A stretch of DNA of 64,000 nt from Microbacterium hydrocarbonoxydans (GCF_023715885.1 NZ_JAMBOY010000001.1:62001-126000), one strand, 5' to 3'; counted from the first letter of the stretch, positions 8,855-17,624 are shown. Numbers and translations: made by a program. The notes: generated by a model not told the origin, from the letters alone.

Positions 8855-9778
8855 TCACTGAGGCTGTCGCCTACGCCCCCGCGTCGCTAACGACAAGCGA
8901 CGACCGTCGCGGACGCCGCGGTAGGCGGCTACAAGCGCCGCCCACGGGCGAAGGAACTGGCGACGCCCTCCGCGCAGGAGAACCTCCCTTGCGGATCTCC
9001 ATGCTCCGCGCCGCCACCGGCGGACGCCTTCGTCGTCGAGCTGCTTGGCAGCGAACAGTAACCGATTACGGATGTTGAAATAGTAGTAGCCGAACGATTT
9101 CGCGCGATCGGAGGGATCGCGTCCCTGAGTCCCTCCCTCGTCGTGCACCGCCGTCGCCTCATGGGCGACGACCAGCGTCCCTCCCGCCGCCACCACTCGA
9201 CGTGAGAAATCGACGTCTTCCCAGTAGAGGAAGTACTCGTCGTCGAAACCTCCTGTCCGGCGCCAGATCTCGGCCGGGATCAGAAGGCATGCGCCCGACA
9301 ACCATTCCCAGCGCTCCTCGTCCGGGCGCCGGTCACGTTTGCTCGCGCCCATGGTCCGGCCGTCGGAGAGGTACAGGTCCGCGCCGTCGAACCAAACGTC
9401 GCCGGCGCTGTCGACGATGCGCGGAGCCACCACCGTGAACCGCGACTCGGCGACGATGTCCTGGAGTGCGCGAACGGCATCGTGGGTGATCGTCGCATCG
9501 GGGTTCAGCAGGAGCAGGTCCTGCGCCCCGAGATCCAGCGCGCGCTCGACACCCGCATTCATCCCGCCGCCGAACCCGAGGTTCGTGGACGGCTCGACCA
9601 GGTGCCAGCGCGCTGACTCGGCGAGTAGTCGAACCGATGAGCGCTCTTCGTCAGAGGAGAGGTTGTCGACGACCACGACGATATCGGGATCAACGGAGGC
9701 GCAGGTGCGCACGAGATTCTGGCGCAACAGCGCGGACGAGGCGTAGTTGACGACGACGACGGCGAGACGCATCCGCAC
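8855..9778 (-). CDS. Glycosyltransferase family 2 (rhamnosyltransferase-like)
   Basis: This 307-residue GT-A enzyme opens with LAVVVVNYASSALLRQNL, has VVVVDNLSSDEERS near residue 35, NPDATIT near 95 for the metal-binding aspartates, and YFLYWEDVDFSRRVVAAG near 190. The WEDVDF motif is typical of RfbF-like rhamnosyltransferases. It is predicted to transfer a sugar from a nucleotide donor to the growing repeat unit in the cytoplasm. GTG at 9778 lies one base after the stop of the CDP-alcohol phosphatidyltransferase gene; ATG at 9772 would shorten it by two residues. Confidence 0.85.
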   Translation of the reverse strand: MRMRLAVVVVNYASSALLRQNLVRTCASVDPDIVVVVDNLSSDEERSSVRLLAESARWHLVEPSTNLGFGGGMNAGVERALDLGAQDLLLLNPDATITHDAVRALQDIVAESRFTVVAPRIVDSAGDVWFDGADLYLSDGRTMGASKRDRRPDEERWEWLSGACLLIPAEIWRRTGGFDDEYFLYWEDVDFSRRVVAAGGTLVVAHEATAVHDEGGTQGRDPSDRAKSFGYYYFNIRNRLLFAAKQLDDEGVRRWRRGAWRSAREVLLRGGRRQFLRPWAALVAAYRGVRDGRRLSLATRGRRRQPQ

Positions 9779-9779
9779 G

Positions 9780-10508
9780 TCAGAGACTCTTCATCTCGCG
9801 GAACCACTTCACCGACGCGAGCGCGAGGAACGCGAGCGCCGCGAACGCCAGCAGCGCGTACAGGACGATGAAGCCCTCGGTCCAGCCCCAGAGCAGGAAG
9901 ATCAGACACACCACGCCGAAATCCGTCGGCAGCAGGACTGTCGACCTGAGCAGCGTGCCGCCACCGCGCGAGTGCGTGGATGCCACGCTCCGCGACGCCT
10001 TGAGAAGGTCGTTCAAGAGCATCCCGAAGAAGGTGACCGTCGAGGTGGCTGAGAACACCAGCGGAACCAGAAGCCATGCGTTGTCCCGCAACGGCGTGTG
10101 CAGCCAGAGCCCCACGAGAACCGCGAGGTGCAGAAGAGAGAGCTTGGCGGCGTCGACGAAGTGATCGAGCCATTCGCCGGCGACGCTGCCGCCTCCACGG
10201 AGCCGCGCGACTTGGCCGTCGGCGGAGTCCCAGGCGTAACCGAGGGCGAGGAGCACACCGATCAGCAGGCCGGACCACCACGACGGCGGTAGCGCGACGA
10301 TGAGCGCGATCCCGACGAACGTGTGCGCCGCGCTGATCGCCGTGACCTGATTCGGGCTCCACCCGCGCGTATGCGCGAACGCGGCGAGCACCCGCCCGAT
10401 GCGCCGATTGACGTACACCGAGTAAGCCGGTGCGCCTCGCGCATGCCCCTTCTGCGCCGCCTTGAGGCTCGCGAAAGCCTCGCGGAAACTCGTCGACTGC
10501 CCCTGCAT
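9780..10508 (-). CDS. CDP-alcohol phosphatidyltransferase family protein
   Basis: The 242-residue integral membrane protein contains the full family signature D-x2-D-G-x2-A-R-x8-G-x3-D-x3-D (WDSADGQVAR, then GEWLDHFVDA) near residues 85-110, so the catalytic residues look intact. Such enzymes move a phospho-alcohol or phospho-polyol from a CDP donor to an acceptor. Within this polysaccharide cluster it may decorate a glycan or make a lipid anchor rather than a bulk phospholipid. The start at 10508 is chosen because sequence upstream of it does not look like protein. The stop lies one base from the next start. Confidence 0.82.
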   Translation of the reverse strand: MQGQSTSFREAFASLKAAQKGHARGAPAYSVYVNRRIGRVLAAFAHTRGWSPNQVTAISAAHTFVGIALIVALPPSWWSGLLIGVLLALGYAWDSADGQVARLRGGGSVAGEWLDHFVDAAKLSLLHLAVLVGLWLHTPLRDNAWLLVPLVFSATSTVTFFGMLLNDLLKASRSVASTHSRGGGTLLRSTVLLPTDFGVVCLIFLLWGWTEGFIVLYALLAFAALAFLALASVKWFREMKSL

Positions 10509-10567
10509 CCGCCCCACACTCCCTCTGTCCGCGGACTTGTCCACGCCCACCCCCGCGCCGCAGACGG

Positions 10568-11548
10568 CTAACGGATCCCGCCACCACCGTATAGCTCCCG
10601 GGTACGGTTGCCCGCCCCGGCGATACTTCCGCGTCCCCGTGCGCGGGCCTTGGCACCTGTCGCCCTCAGGCCGTCGGCTCGCAAGATCTCCCCCGCGAGA
10701 CCGCGGACCGCTCCGGCGAGCCAGTGCGCCGCACCGGCAGCGAAGCCCCTGGCACGAACGATCAGTCGTCCCGCGGAGGTATCGGCGAGCGCGAGCTCGA
10801 CCCTGACCCCGGCGTTCGCCATGCCTGCCGTGCGCTCCACGGCGTGAAGACGCGTGCGCCGCTCGACGGGGAGGTGGTCGAGCACGGTAGCCTCTGCGCA
10901 CCACACCATGCGTGCTCCTCGACTGTGCAACTGCGAGGTGAAGAGCGAGTCCTCTCCGCCGGTGCGAGCGAACCGCGGGTCGAAGCGGACGCCCGACATC
11001 TCGACGAACCGACGGTCGAGGAGGAGATTGTTGGTGGCCGCGCGAGTCACGGACGACCCCGTCGACAGTCCCGCGCGGTGAGCGCGGTCGAAGAAGCCGC
11101 CCGCCACCACCCAGGGATCCAGCGGCTCATCCGTGATGGTGCGCACCGGGCCCGCGACGACGTCGGCATCGAATTCAGAGCGCGCAGCGAGTAGCCGTGC
11201 CAGCCATCGAGGCTCGGCCGGGGTCTCGTCGTCGTCGATGAAGACGATGACATCGCTGCCCGATGCCTCGTCGAGAGCGCGGTTGCGCACCGCGACGACC
11301 CCGCGCTCGCGCTCCACGACGTAGCGGATGTCTAGCCCCGACGCCGCGACGACGGCGCGGGCGCTCTCTGCATCGTCGTTGTCGATCACGATGATCGCGA
11401 CCTCATCCGCCCGCTCCTCGAGCCGAGCGGATGCGACGACCTCAGGCAGCGTCGCCAGCAGCCTCGAGAGGTCGCCCGGCCTGCGGAACGTCGGTATGCA
11501 GATCGCGACAGACACGGCATCCATCGCCCTCTCGCGGCGCGTCGGCAT
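10568..11548 (-). CDS. Glycosyltransferase family 2
   Basis: The 326-residue protein has the GT-A start VSVAICIPTFRRPGDLSRLL, VIVFIDDDETP (DxD metal site) near residue 105, NNLLLDRRF near 180 and GGEDSLFTSQL near 205. The C-terminal 80 residues are amphipathic, arginine-rich and alanine-rich (HWLAGAVRGLAGEILRA), which suggests membrane association. ATG at 11548 is preceded by GGAGGG at good spacing; a second ATG at 11524 is possible. It is divergent from the next gene across about 130 bp. Confidence 0.83.
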   Translation of the reverse strand: MPTRRERAMDAVSVAICIPTFRRPGDLSRLLATLPEVVASARLEERADEVAIIVIDNDDAESARAVVAASGLDIRYVVERERGVVAVRNRALDEASGSDVIVFIDDDETPAEPRWLARLLAARSEFDADVVAGPVRTITDEPLDPWVVAGGFFDRAHRAGLSTGSSVTRAATNNLLLDRRFVEMSGVRFDPRFARTGGEDSLFTSQLHSRGARMVWCAEATVLDHLPVERRTRLHAVERTAGMANAGVRVELALADTSAGRLIVRARGFAAGAAHWLAGAVRGLAGEILRADGLRATGAKARARGRGSIAGAGNRTRELYGGGGIR

Positions 11549-11636
11549 CCGTTTCCCTCCGGCTGTGACCGGGAGAGCCGAAAGCTCTTCCGCGTCGACG
11601 GGTATGACTTAGTAGTATTCAACAGGTTCAGGTGCC

Positions 11637-11676
11637 TGGGGAGGCCGCGAGCCATGGGGACCAACAAGGTAGGGGA
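11637..11676 (+). promoter_or_regulatory. TGGGGA repeats upstream of a glycosyltransferase gene
   Basis: TGGGGA occurs at 11637-11642 and 11655-11660, followed by AGGGGA at 11671-11676, all in the same orientation and 16-18 bases apart. The last copy is also the ribosome binding site of the ATG at 11682. The same hexamer is repeated upstream of two other genes of the polysaccharide cluster. It may be a regulator half-site; this is inference. Confidence 0.3.
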
Positions 11677-11681
11677 GCTTG

Positions 11682-12893
11682 ATGGATTCGGGAGTCCGTC
11701 CTGAGGGGCCGAGACGCAGACGTGTGCTGATCGGCGGATATGCGTGCGGGCCCGTCGCCGAGCCGGAGGCGCGAGCGGGATGGGAACTCGCGGTCGCCGC
11801 GACCCGCGACCACGACGTCCGGGTCATCACGCGCCACCGCTTCCGCGATGCGATCGACGCGGCACTCGCGGCCGATCCTATCCTCGCCTCACGGTTGCAC
11901 GTGCATTACCTCGACCTGGCACCGCGACTTCTCAACCGGAAGCGTCACTCCTGGGACCTCTACTGGTACTACGCGCTGTGGCAGCGCGCACTCGGCCGCC
12001 GGGCCACTGAGCTCCACGCGAAGCACCACTTCGATGTGCTGCACCACGTGTCCTTCGCCAACGACTGGATGCCGTGCGGTCTCACCGCACTCGCCGACGC
12101 CCCCCTCGTGTGGGGTCCTGTCGGCGGCGCCAGCACGCCTCCCGTCTTCAAGATGTCGCGCTGGCTCGGCGTCCGCGGCACCCTCACCGAGATGCTGAGG
12201 GGCTCGCTCACCGCTTTGGTGCGATCCGCCGTAGGTGACCGCATCGCCCGTCGCGCCGCACTCGTCGTCGCGCAGAATCAGCAGGGGGCCGACCACTTCA
12301 GTCGCAAGAACGCCGCAGTGGTCGTCGAACCGAATGCGACGCTAGACAGGCTGCCGGCACGGTCAGACGAGATCATCCCCCGCCGCGCAGTGTTCGCGGG
12401 GCGGCTCATCGCGCTCAAGGGCGCCTCCCTCGCCATCGACGCGATCGCGCGCACCGACGACTGGACTCTCGACCTCTACGGTGCAGGCTATGAGGAGAGA
12501 CGCCTACAGTCCAGGGTCCGCAGGCTCGGACTCGACGGCCGCGTGCGGTTCCTCGGCCATCAGCCGCGCGACCGTGTGCTGTCGGCGATCGCGAGCGCCG
12601 AGGTGTTCCTGTTCCCCTCGATGCGGGACCAGGCGGGCTGGGTCGTGGCAGAGGCCAGCACGATCGGCTGCCCGGTGGTGTGCCTGCCGCTCGGAGGTCC
12701 GCCCGCCCTTGCCGGCTCGAACGGGCACGTCGCAGCCCTCGACGGCGACATCGTCGCCAGCCTCGTGGAGAAGCTTCACGAGGCCGCCGAAATCGGCGGA
12801 CACCCGACCGACCGCTGGTCGATCGCACGCCTCCCGGGCCTGGTGTCCGCATGGTACGACCGCGCGATCCAGACGCAGGGGACGCATCCATGA
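11682..12893 (+). CDS. Glycosyltransferase, GT4 family
   Basis: This 403-residue GT-B enzyme begins RRRVLIGGYACGP. The acceptor half has VWGPVGGASTPP near residue 145. The donor half has VFAGRLIALKGASLAIDAI near 235, LDLYGAGYEE, VRFLGHQPRDRVL, and the glutamate motif QAGWVVAEASTIGCPVVCL near 315. The ATG follows AGGGGAG at four to five bases; a TTG immediately before it is an alternative. The stop overlaps the next ATG as ATGA, and the following three genes (12890-15312) form a plus-strand operon. Confidence 0.86.
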   Translation: MDSGVRPEGPRRRRVLIGGYACGPVAEPEARAGWELAVAATRDHDVRVITRHRFRDAIDAALAADPILASRLHVHYLDLAPRLLNRKRHSWDLYWYYALWQRALGRRATELHAKHHFDVLHHVSFANDWMPCGLTALADAPLVWGPVGGASTPPVFKMSRWLGVRGTLTEMLRGSLTALVRSAVGDRIARRAALVVAQNQQGADHFSRKNAAVVVEPNATLDRLPARSDEIIPRRAVFAGRLIALKGASLAIDAIARTDDWTLDLYGAGYEERRLQSRVRRLGLDGRVRFLGHQPRDRVLSAIASAEVFLFPSMRDQAGWVVAEASTIGCPVVCLPLGGPPALAGSNGHVAALDGDIVASLVEKLHEAAEIGGHPTDRWSIARLPGLVSAWYDRAIQTQGTHP

Positions 12894-14005
12894 CCGCTCG
12901 GGCCGCGCGCCGTCTGCGCATCCTAGAGTCCTTCCGGCAACCCAAGAGCACGACGAACCCGTACATCACGCAGTTGTTCGACTCGCTGAACGAGGTTGCC
13001 GATGTGATCGCCTACCGGCCGGCGGCCGCCCTTTTCGGCAGGTACGACGCGGTGCACTTGCACTGGCCGGAGCTTCTCGTCGGCGGTCATAACTGGCGAG
13101 GACGCTCCGTGCGGAGAGCCGTCACGTCACTTCTCGTCCTGCGCTGGCGCCTCACCCGAGTGCCGATCGTTCGGACCGTGCACAATCTCGAACGCCCCAC
13201 GAACATCAACGCTTTCGACAACCGCGTCCTGGATCGGATCGATCGGATGACAACACTCGACATCCGGCTCAACGATCAGACGCCGCCACGTGCCGGCATC
13301 GACGGGGTCACGATCCCGCACGGCCACTACCGTGACTGGTTCGCTCCGCACGCGGGAGGGTCAGCGGTGTCGGGACGGCTCGGCTACGTCGGCCTCATCC
13401 GGCGGTACAAGGGCGTGGAGGACCTCGTCGCTGCATTCGTGCGCCTCGATGACCCGACGGCGTCGCTGCACATCTCGGGCAAACCGTCGACATCCGAGCT
13501 CGTCGCTGTGCTCCACGACGCGTCGAACGGCGACCCTAGAGTCACCATCGACCCCCGCTTCCTCGATGACGAGGAGCTCGTGCACGCGATGACCGAGGCG
13601 GAGCTCATCGTGCTGCCCTACCGGCACATGCACAATAGCGGCACTGCGCTCGCGGCTCTGTCGGTGGACCGTCCGGTGCTCGTGCCGGACAACGAAGTGA
13701 ACCGAGCGCTCGCCGAGGAGGTCGGCCGCGGCTGGGTGCTGCTGTTCGACGGCGACCTGACAGCTGACACGTTGCGGCGAGCGCTCGACGAATCGGCAGC
13801 GCGCGCGGGTCGGCCCGACCTCTCAGAGCGCGAATGGTCGGTATCGCGCGACAGGCACCTCGCTGCATTCCAGCGCGCTATCGCGATCGCGCGCCCATCC
13901 GGTCGCCGAACCCGTCGCGCAAACAAGACCGTCCTCCGCATCGCCGGCGAGGGCACGACCTCGGCCCCCGCAGAGACGGCGGCCCAACACCAAGGAGCAT
14001 CGTGA
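12890..14005 (+). CDS. Glycosyltransferase, GT-B type
   Basis: The protein has 371 residues. The N-terminal half has DAVHLHWPELLV and PIVRTVHNLERPTN; the C-terminal half has LGYVGLIRRYKGVEDLVAAF and a late segment ELIVLPYRHMHNSGTALAAL that fits the donor-phosphate-binding region of group 1 transferases. Conservation is weaker than in the preceding gene, so sugar and linkage cannot be given. The frame is open from 12680, but the ATGA overlap at 12890 marks the start. It ends in a GTGA overlap with the UDP-glucose dehydrogenase gene. Confidence 0.78.
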   Translation: MTARAARRLRILESFRQPKSTTNPYITQLFDSLNEVADVIAYRPAAALFGRYDAVHLHWPELLVGGHNWRGRSVRRAVTSLLVLRWRLTRVPIVRTVHNLERPTNINAFDNRVLDRIDRMTTLDIRLNDQTPPRAGIDGVTIPHGHYRDWFAPHAGGSAVSGRLGYVGLIRRYKGVEDLVAAFVRLDDPTASLHISGKPSTSELVAVLHDASNGDPRVTIDPRFLDDEELVHAMTEAELIVLPYRHMHNSGTALAALSVDRPVLVPDNEVNRALAEEVGRGWVLLFDGDLTADTLRRALDESAARAGRPDLSEREWSVSRDRHLAAFQRAIAIARPSGRRTRRANKTVLRIAGEGTTSAPAETAAQHQGAS

Positions 14006-15312
14006 AGCTTTCCGTCATCGGCTGCGGCTATCTGGGAGCGGTTCATGCCGCGGCCATGGCGTCGATCGGCCACGAGGTCGTGGGCATCGACGTCGACGAA
14101 CGAAAGATCGCCGCGCTCTCGGTCGGCGAGGCGCCGTTCTTCGAACCGGGCCTTCCTGAGATCCTCCAGCAGGGCATCGCCTCGGGAAACCTCCGATTCA
14201 CCACGGACATGTCCGAGGCACGCGGCGCCAAGGTTCACTTCGTCGGCGTCGGCACCCCGCAGCAGAAGGACGGCTACGCGGCCGATCTCACCTACGTGAA
14301 CGGCGCATTCGAAGCGCTAGCGCCCTATCTGTCCCCCGGTGATGTGGTGGCCGGGAAGTCCACCGTTCCCGTGGGCACTGCCGCCGACCTCGCCCCGCTC
14401 GTCGAGCGCACGGGGGCGACACTCGTGTGGAACCCGGAGTTCCTGCGCGAGGGATTCGCGGTGAAGGACACGATCGACCCCGACCGTTTGGTCGTCGGGG
14501 TCCCCCAGGACGAGTCGGGCGAGATCGCAGCAGACGTGCTCCGGGAGGTCTACCACCCCGCGGTGGCGAAGGGCACGCCGTTCCTCGTGACGGACCTCGC
14601 CACCGCGGAGCTCGTGAAGGTCGCGGCGAATGCTTTCCTCGCGACGAAGATCTCGTTCATCAACGCGATGGCCGAGATCGCCGAGGCAACGGGAGCGGAC
14701 GTCACCCAGCTCGCCGACGCGATCGGACACGACGTGCGCATCGGACGCCGATTTCTGGGTGCCGGAATCGGGTTCGGCGGCGGCTGTCTGCCCAAAGACA
14801 TCCGGGCGTTCGCCGCCCGCGCCGAGGAGCTCGGACGAGGAGAATCCGTCGGATTCCTGCGTGAAGTCGACGCGATCAACCTGCGGCGTCGCGAACGCGC
14901 GGTGACCCTCGTTCTCGACGCGCTCGATCACGACATCGTGGGGAAACGGGTCACTGTGCTGGGAGCTGCCTTCAAGCCGCACAGTGACGACATCAGGGAC
15001 TCGCCGGCACTCGATGTCGCCGTGCGCCTGCGCGGGCTCGGCGCCGAGGTCACAGTGACCGATCCGCAAGCCATCGAGAACGCGCGCAGACAGCATCCGC
15101 AACTCACCTACGTCGCGGACCGTGACGAGGCGCTGCGCAACGCAGACGCGGTGATCCTCGTCACGGAATGGGACGAGTACCGCCGCAACCTGTCACCCGA
15201 GCACGCGGCGACACTCACCACGGGCAGGATTATGATCGACGGCCGCAACGGCCTCGACGCCGCGGCGTGGCGCGCCGCAGGGTGGACCTACGTCGGGATG
15301 GGACGCCCGTGA
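14002..15312 (+). CDS. ugd: UDP-glucose 6-dehydrogenase
   Basis: This 436-residue enzyme oxidises UDP-glucose twice with NAD to give UDP-glucuronate. It starts with the Rossmann motif VIGCGYLG, has NPEFLREGFAV near residue 145, the catalytic cysteine in FGGGCLPKD near residue 257, and AFKPHSDDIRDSPAL in the C-terminal UDP-binding domain. GTG at 14002 has AAGGAG four bases upstream and overlaps the previous stop as GTGA. Its presence implies that the polysaccharide made by this locus contains glucuronic acid or a sugar derived from it. Confidence 0.93.
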   Translation: MKLSVIGCGYLGAVHAAAMASIGHEVVGIDVDERKIAALSVGEAPFFEPGLPEILQQGIASGNLRFTTDMSEARGAKVHFVGVGTPQQKDGYAADLTYVNGAFEALAPYLSPGDVVAGKSTVPVGTAADLAPLVERTGATLVWNPEFLREGFAVKDTIDPDRLVVGVPQDESGEIAADVLREVYHPAVAKGTPFLVTDLATAELVKVAANAFLATKISFINAMAEIAEATGADVTQLADAIGHDVRIGRRFLGAGIGFGGGCLPKDIRAFAARAEELGRGESVGFLREVDAINLRRRERAVTLVLDALDHDIVGKRVTVLGAAFKPHSDDIRDSPALDVAVRLRGLGAEVTVTDPQAIENARRQHPQLTYVADRDEALRNADAVILVTEWDEYRRNLSPEHAATLTTGRIMIDGRNGLDAAAWRAAGWTYVGMGRP

Positions 15313-15316
15313 ACGC

Positions 15317-16492
15317 TTAGAGCTCGCCCGGCTTCATCGCCTCCGCGTCGATCGCCCTGATCACCCGCAGCGTTGCGGTATCCGGCTTCGGCTCGGATGC
15401 CGCGTCGGCACCCCTCGCCCGCCTCGGCGCGTAGACGACGAGCGAGTGGAACAGGAACCGCGCGAAGAAGGCGACGATGAGCGAGAGCCCCGTCGCGAGC
15501 ACGCTCGAGATGTGCCAGGTCTCCACCATGAGCGCCATGAGCGGGATGCGCAGCGCCGCTTCGACGTTGTTGAATCCGAACGACGCGGCGAACCGGAGTC
15601 CGAGCGCCCGGGCGTCGGTGCGCATGTCGGCGAAGACGAAGCGCTCCTGCAGCAGGAAGTTGCCGATGATGGTCGCCTCGGCCCCGATGATCGCGGCCCA
15701 GATGTAGGGCACGCCGAGGATGGTCAGCAGCCACATGATCCCGAGGTTCGCGACGGCTCCGATAGCGCCGATCAGGGCGAACAGCGACATCTTGCCGAAC
15801 CGCAGCCGGGCGAGGTGCGCGATGAAGGTGGTGCCCTGGCGCAGGCTGGCCTTGGACGTGCCGTGCCGACGCTCGCCGAACTCCATCGGCACCTCGGCGA
15901 TGCGCAGGTCCGTGCGAGCGAGGATCTCCAGCAGGATCTTGAACCCCTGCGGCTTCAGCGTCGAGAGGTCGAGGCGGCTGCGGTCGACGAGGAAGAACCC
16001 GGTCATCGGGTCGGTGCTGCGCGAGAGACGGATCGGGAACATCGCGCGCGTGAGCCAGGTCGCGGCACGCGAGACGCCGAAGCGCACCGCGGTCCCCAGC
16101 CCGCTCGTATCGCCGCCGCCGACGTATCGTGACGCCGCGACGACGTCCGCCCCGCCCTCCGCATGCCGCGCCAGGAGCACCGGGAGCAGCTCGGGCGGAT
16201 GCTGCAGGTCGCCGTCCATCACGATGCACAGGTCGTGTGCCGCGGCCCCGAGCCCCACGACCACGGCCCCGCCCAGACCACCGGTGTTGTCGTCGCGGTG
16301 GATGACCCGCACCGGCAGAGGGGCGTCGGCGGCGACCCGGGCGACCTCGGCGGCGGTGTCGTCGGAGCTGTCGTCGACGAACACGATCTCGGCGTCGCAC
16401 CCGGCGAGCGCGCCAGCGGTGCGTGCCACGAGCTCCGCGACGTTGTCGCGCTCGTTGAACGTCGGCACGATCACTGTGACCGCTGTATGCAC
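15317..16492 (-). CDS. Polyprenol-phosphate glycosyltransferase fused to a GtrA-like membrane domain
   Basis: The 391-residue protein has an N-terminal GT2/DPM1-type domain (VTVIVPTFNERDN, VFVDDSSDDT, CIVMDGDLQHPPELLP, GFKILLEIL) over about residues 1-225. A GtrA-like domain with four helices follows, starting FALIGAIGAVANLGIMWLL. Such proteins load a hexose onto polyprenyl phosphate and present it to the outer face for glycan or protein glycosylation. The frame is open to 16585, but GTG at 16492 has AGGGGGAG four bases upstream and sits directly before the catalytic domain, so it is preferred. It converges with ugd with a four-base gap. Confidence 0.88.
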   Translation of the reverse strand: MHTAVTVIVPTFNERDNVAELVARTAGALAGCDAEIVFVDDSSDDTAAEVARVAADAPLPVRVIHRDDNTGGLGGAVVVGLGAAAHDLCIVMDGDLQHPPELLPVLLARHAEGGADVVAASRYVGGGDTSGLGTAVRFGVSRAATWLTRAMFPIRLSRSTDPMTGFFLVDRSRLDLSTLKPQGFKILLEILARTDLRIAEVPMEFGERRHGTSKASLRQGTTFIAHLARLRFGKMSLFALIGAIGAVANLGIMWLLTILGVPYIWAAIIGAEATIIGNFLLQERFVFADMRTDARALGLRFAASFGFNNVEAALRIPLMALMVETWHISSVLATGLSLIVAFFARFLFHSLVVYAPRRARGADAASEPKPDTATLRVIRAIDAEAMKPGEL

Positions 16493-16614
16493 CGGCTCCC
16501 CCTTCGACGCGACGGCGTCGCTCTGCGGCATCCATCGTTCCACGGCTTCCTGTGCACAGTGAAACGGCCACCTGCTACACTGCACGAATGCGGCTGTGGG
16601 AGTCGCTGGGCGGA

Positions 16615-16652
16615 TGGGGATCCGCCCTCTGGGGAACTACTTGATCTGGGGA
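16615..16652 (+). promoter_or_regulatory. Three TGGGGA direct repeats before the cytidylyltransferase gene
   Basis: TGGGGA occurs at 16615-16620, 16630-16635 and 16647-16652, spaced 15 and 17 bases. The third copy overlaps the ribosome binding site of ATG 16657. Three copies of this hexamer in under 40 bases is unlikely by chance even in GC-rich DNA. It may bind the same regulator as the similar repeats at 7992-8051 and 11637-11676. Confidence 0.35.
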
Positions 16653-16656
16653 GATC

Positions 16657-17115
16657 ATGCAGACGCGCATCGGCTATGCCGTTGGTGCCTTCGACCTGTT
16701 TCACGTCGGGCATCTGAACCTTCTTCGTCACGCCAAGCAGCACTGCGACATCCTGATCGCGGGGGTGGTCAGCGACGAGATGCTGCGTCAGGTGAAGGGC
16801 ATCGAGCCCGTCATCCCGACCGCGGAGCGCGCCGAGATCGTCAAGCACATCTCGTTCGTCGACGACGTGTACGTCGAGACCAGCCCGTCGAAGATGGACT
16901 CTTGGCGCGACGTGCACTTCACGCACTTCTTCAAGGGCGACGACTGGCGGGGCACCGACAAGGGCCTGCGCCTCGAGCGGGAGTTCGCCGAGGTCGGCGT
17001 CGAGGTCGTGTACTTCCCGTACACCGCGCACACGTCAAGCTCGTCGCTGCGCCGGGCACTCGACGCGATCACGGCCGGCGCCTCCGCGCTGGCCCCGGCG
17101 CTCGCGACCGTCTGA
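16657..17115 (+). CDS. tagD: Glycerol-3-phosphate cytidylyltransferase-like nucleotidyltransferase
   Basis: The protein has 152 residues. GAFDLFHVGHLNLL holds the HxGH nucleotide-binding motif, and the late YTAHTSSSSLR stands where family members have RTxGISTT. The family couples CTP to glycerol-3-phosphate or a related phospho-alcohol, giving the CDP-alcohol donor for teichoic acids or glycan decoration. The CDP-alcohol phosphatidyltransferase at 9780-10508 could use such a donor. The altered RTxGISTT region means that the exact substrate is uncertain. Confidence 0.78.
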   Translation: MQTRIGYAVGAFDLFHVGHLNLLRHAKQHCDILIAGVVSDEMLRQVKGIEPVIPTAERAEIVKHISFVDDVYVETSPSKMDSWRDVHFTHFFKGDDWRGTDKGLRLEREFAEVGVEVVYFPYTAHTSSSSLRRALDAITAGASALAPALATV

Positions 17116-17128
17116 GCGCCGCGCTCCC

Positions 17129-17521
17129 CTAGTTCGCGACGCCGAGCAGGCTTCGCGCCATGCGCGCGACGTGCGGTGGGGTGTGCGGTCCCAGCCAGAC
17201 GGTCCACTGCGCCGGCGGCTCGGAGCACGTCCACTCCACGCACCAGGAGTGCACCGCATTCGCAAGGCGCTCGCCCTTCGCGTGCTGCCGGATGCCGTCG
17301 CCACGCAGCAGCCACCGCACGGAGACCCCTTCGGGGACGTCGATATGGCGGTACTGGATGCGGGCGGCTGCTTCGATGAGGATCACACCCTCGGCGTGCC
17401 AGGGCATGCGTGCAGCGATCGCTGCGATAAGTCCTGCATCGGCGGCATCTCCCGCGATGAGCACCGCTCCGTCGATGCGCTCCCAGTCCGGATCCTCGAG
17501 GTGCTCGCTCGCTGTCGTCAT
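17129..17521 (-). CDS. Small SIP-domain (siderophore-interacting protein C-terminal-like) protein
   Basis: The 130-residue protein resembles only the C-terminal NAD(P)-binding half of siderophore-interacting ferric reductases: GAVLIAGDAADAGLIAAIAARMP at the start, then VRWLLRGDG, and W-rich VHSWCVEWTCSEPPAQWTVW. The FAD-binding half is absent, so it is unlikely to act as a stand-alone reductase. An iron-box-like sequence lies 15-33 bases upstream of the start, which supports an iron-related role. It converges with the cytidylyltransferase gene. Confidence 0.68.
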   Translation of the reverse strand: MTTASEHLEDPDWERIDGAVLIAGDAADAGLIAAIAARMPWHAEGVILIEAAARIQYRHIDVPEGVSVRWLLRGDGIRQHAKGERLANAVHSWCVEWTCSEPPAQWTVWLGPHTPPHVARMARSLLGVAN

Positions 17522-17535
17522 GCAATCATTCTAAG

Positions 17536-17554
17536 TAAGGCTTGCCTAACCTCA
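17536..17554 (-). promoter_or_regulatory. Probable DtxR/IdeR iron box
   Basis: On the minus strand the 19 bases read TGAGGTTAGGCAAGCCTTA, which matches 14 of 19 positions of the known DtxR/IdeR consensus TTAGGTTAGGCTAACCTAA, including the AGGTTAGGC half. It lies just upstream of the SIP-domain gene at 17521. Iron-dependent repression of that gene is inferred. Confidence 0.7.
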
Positions 17555-17624
17555 CAAGGACGGCTTCCGTCGCCCTGCGTACACCAGCGGCGCCCGCTCC
17601 CCCACGCGGACGTACGCTTGATGC

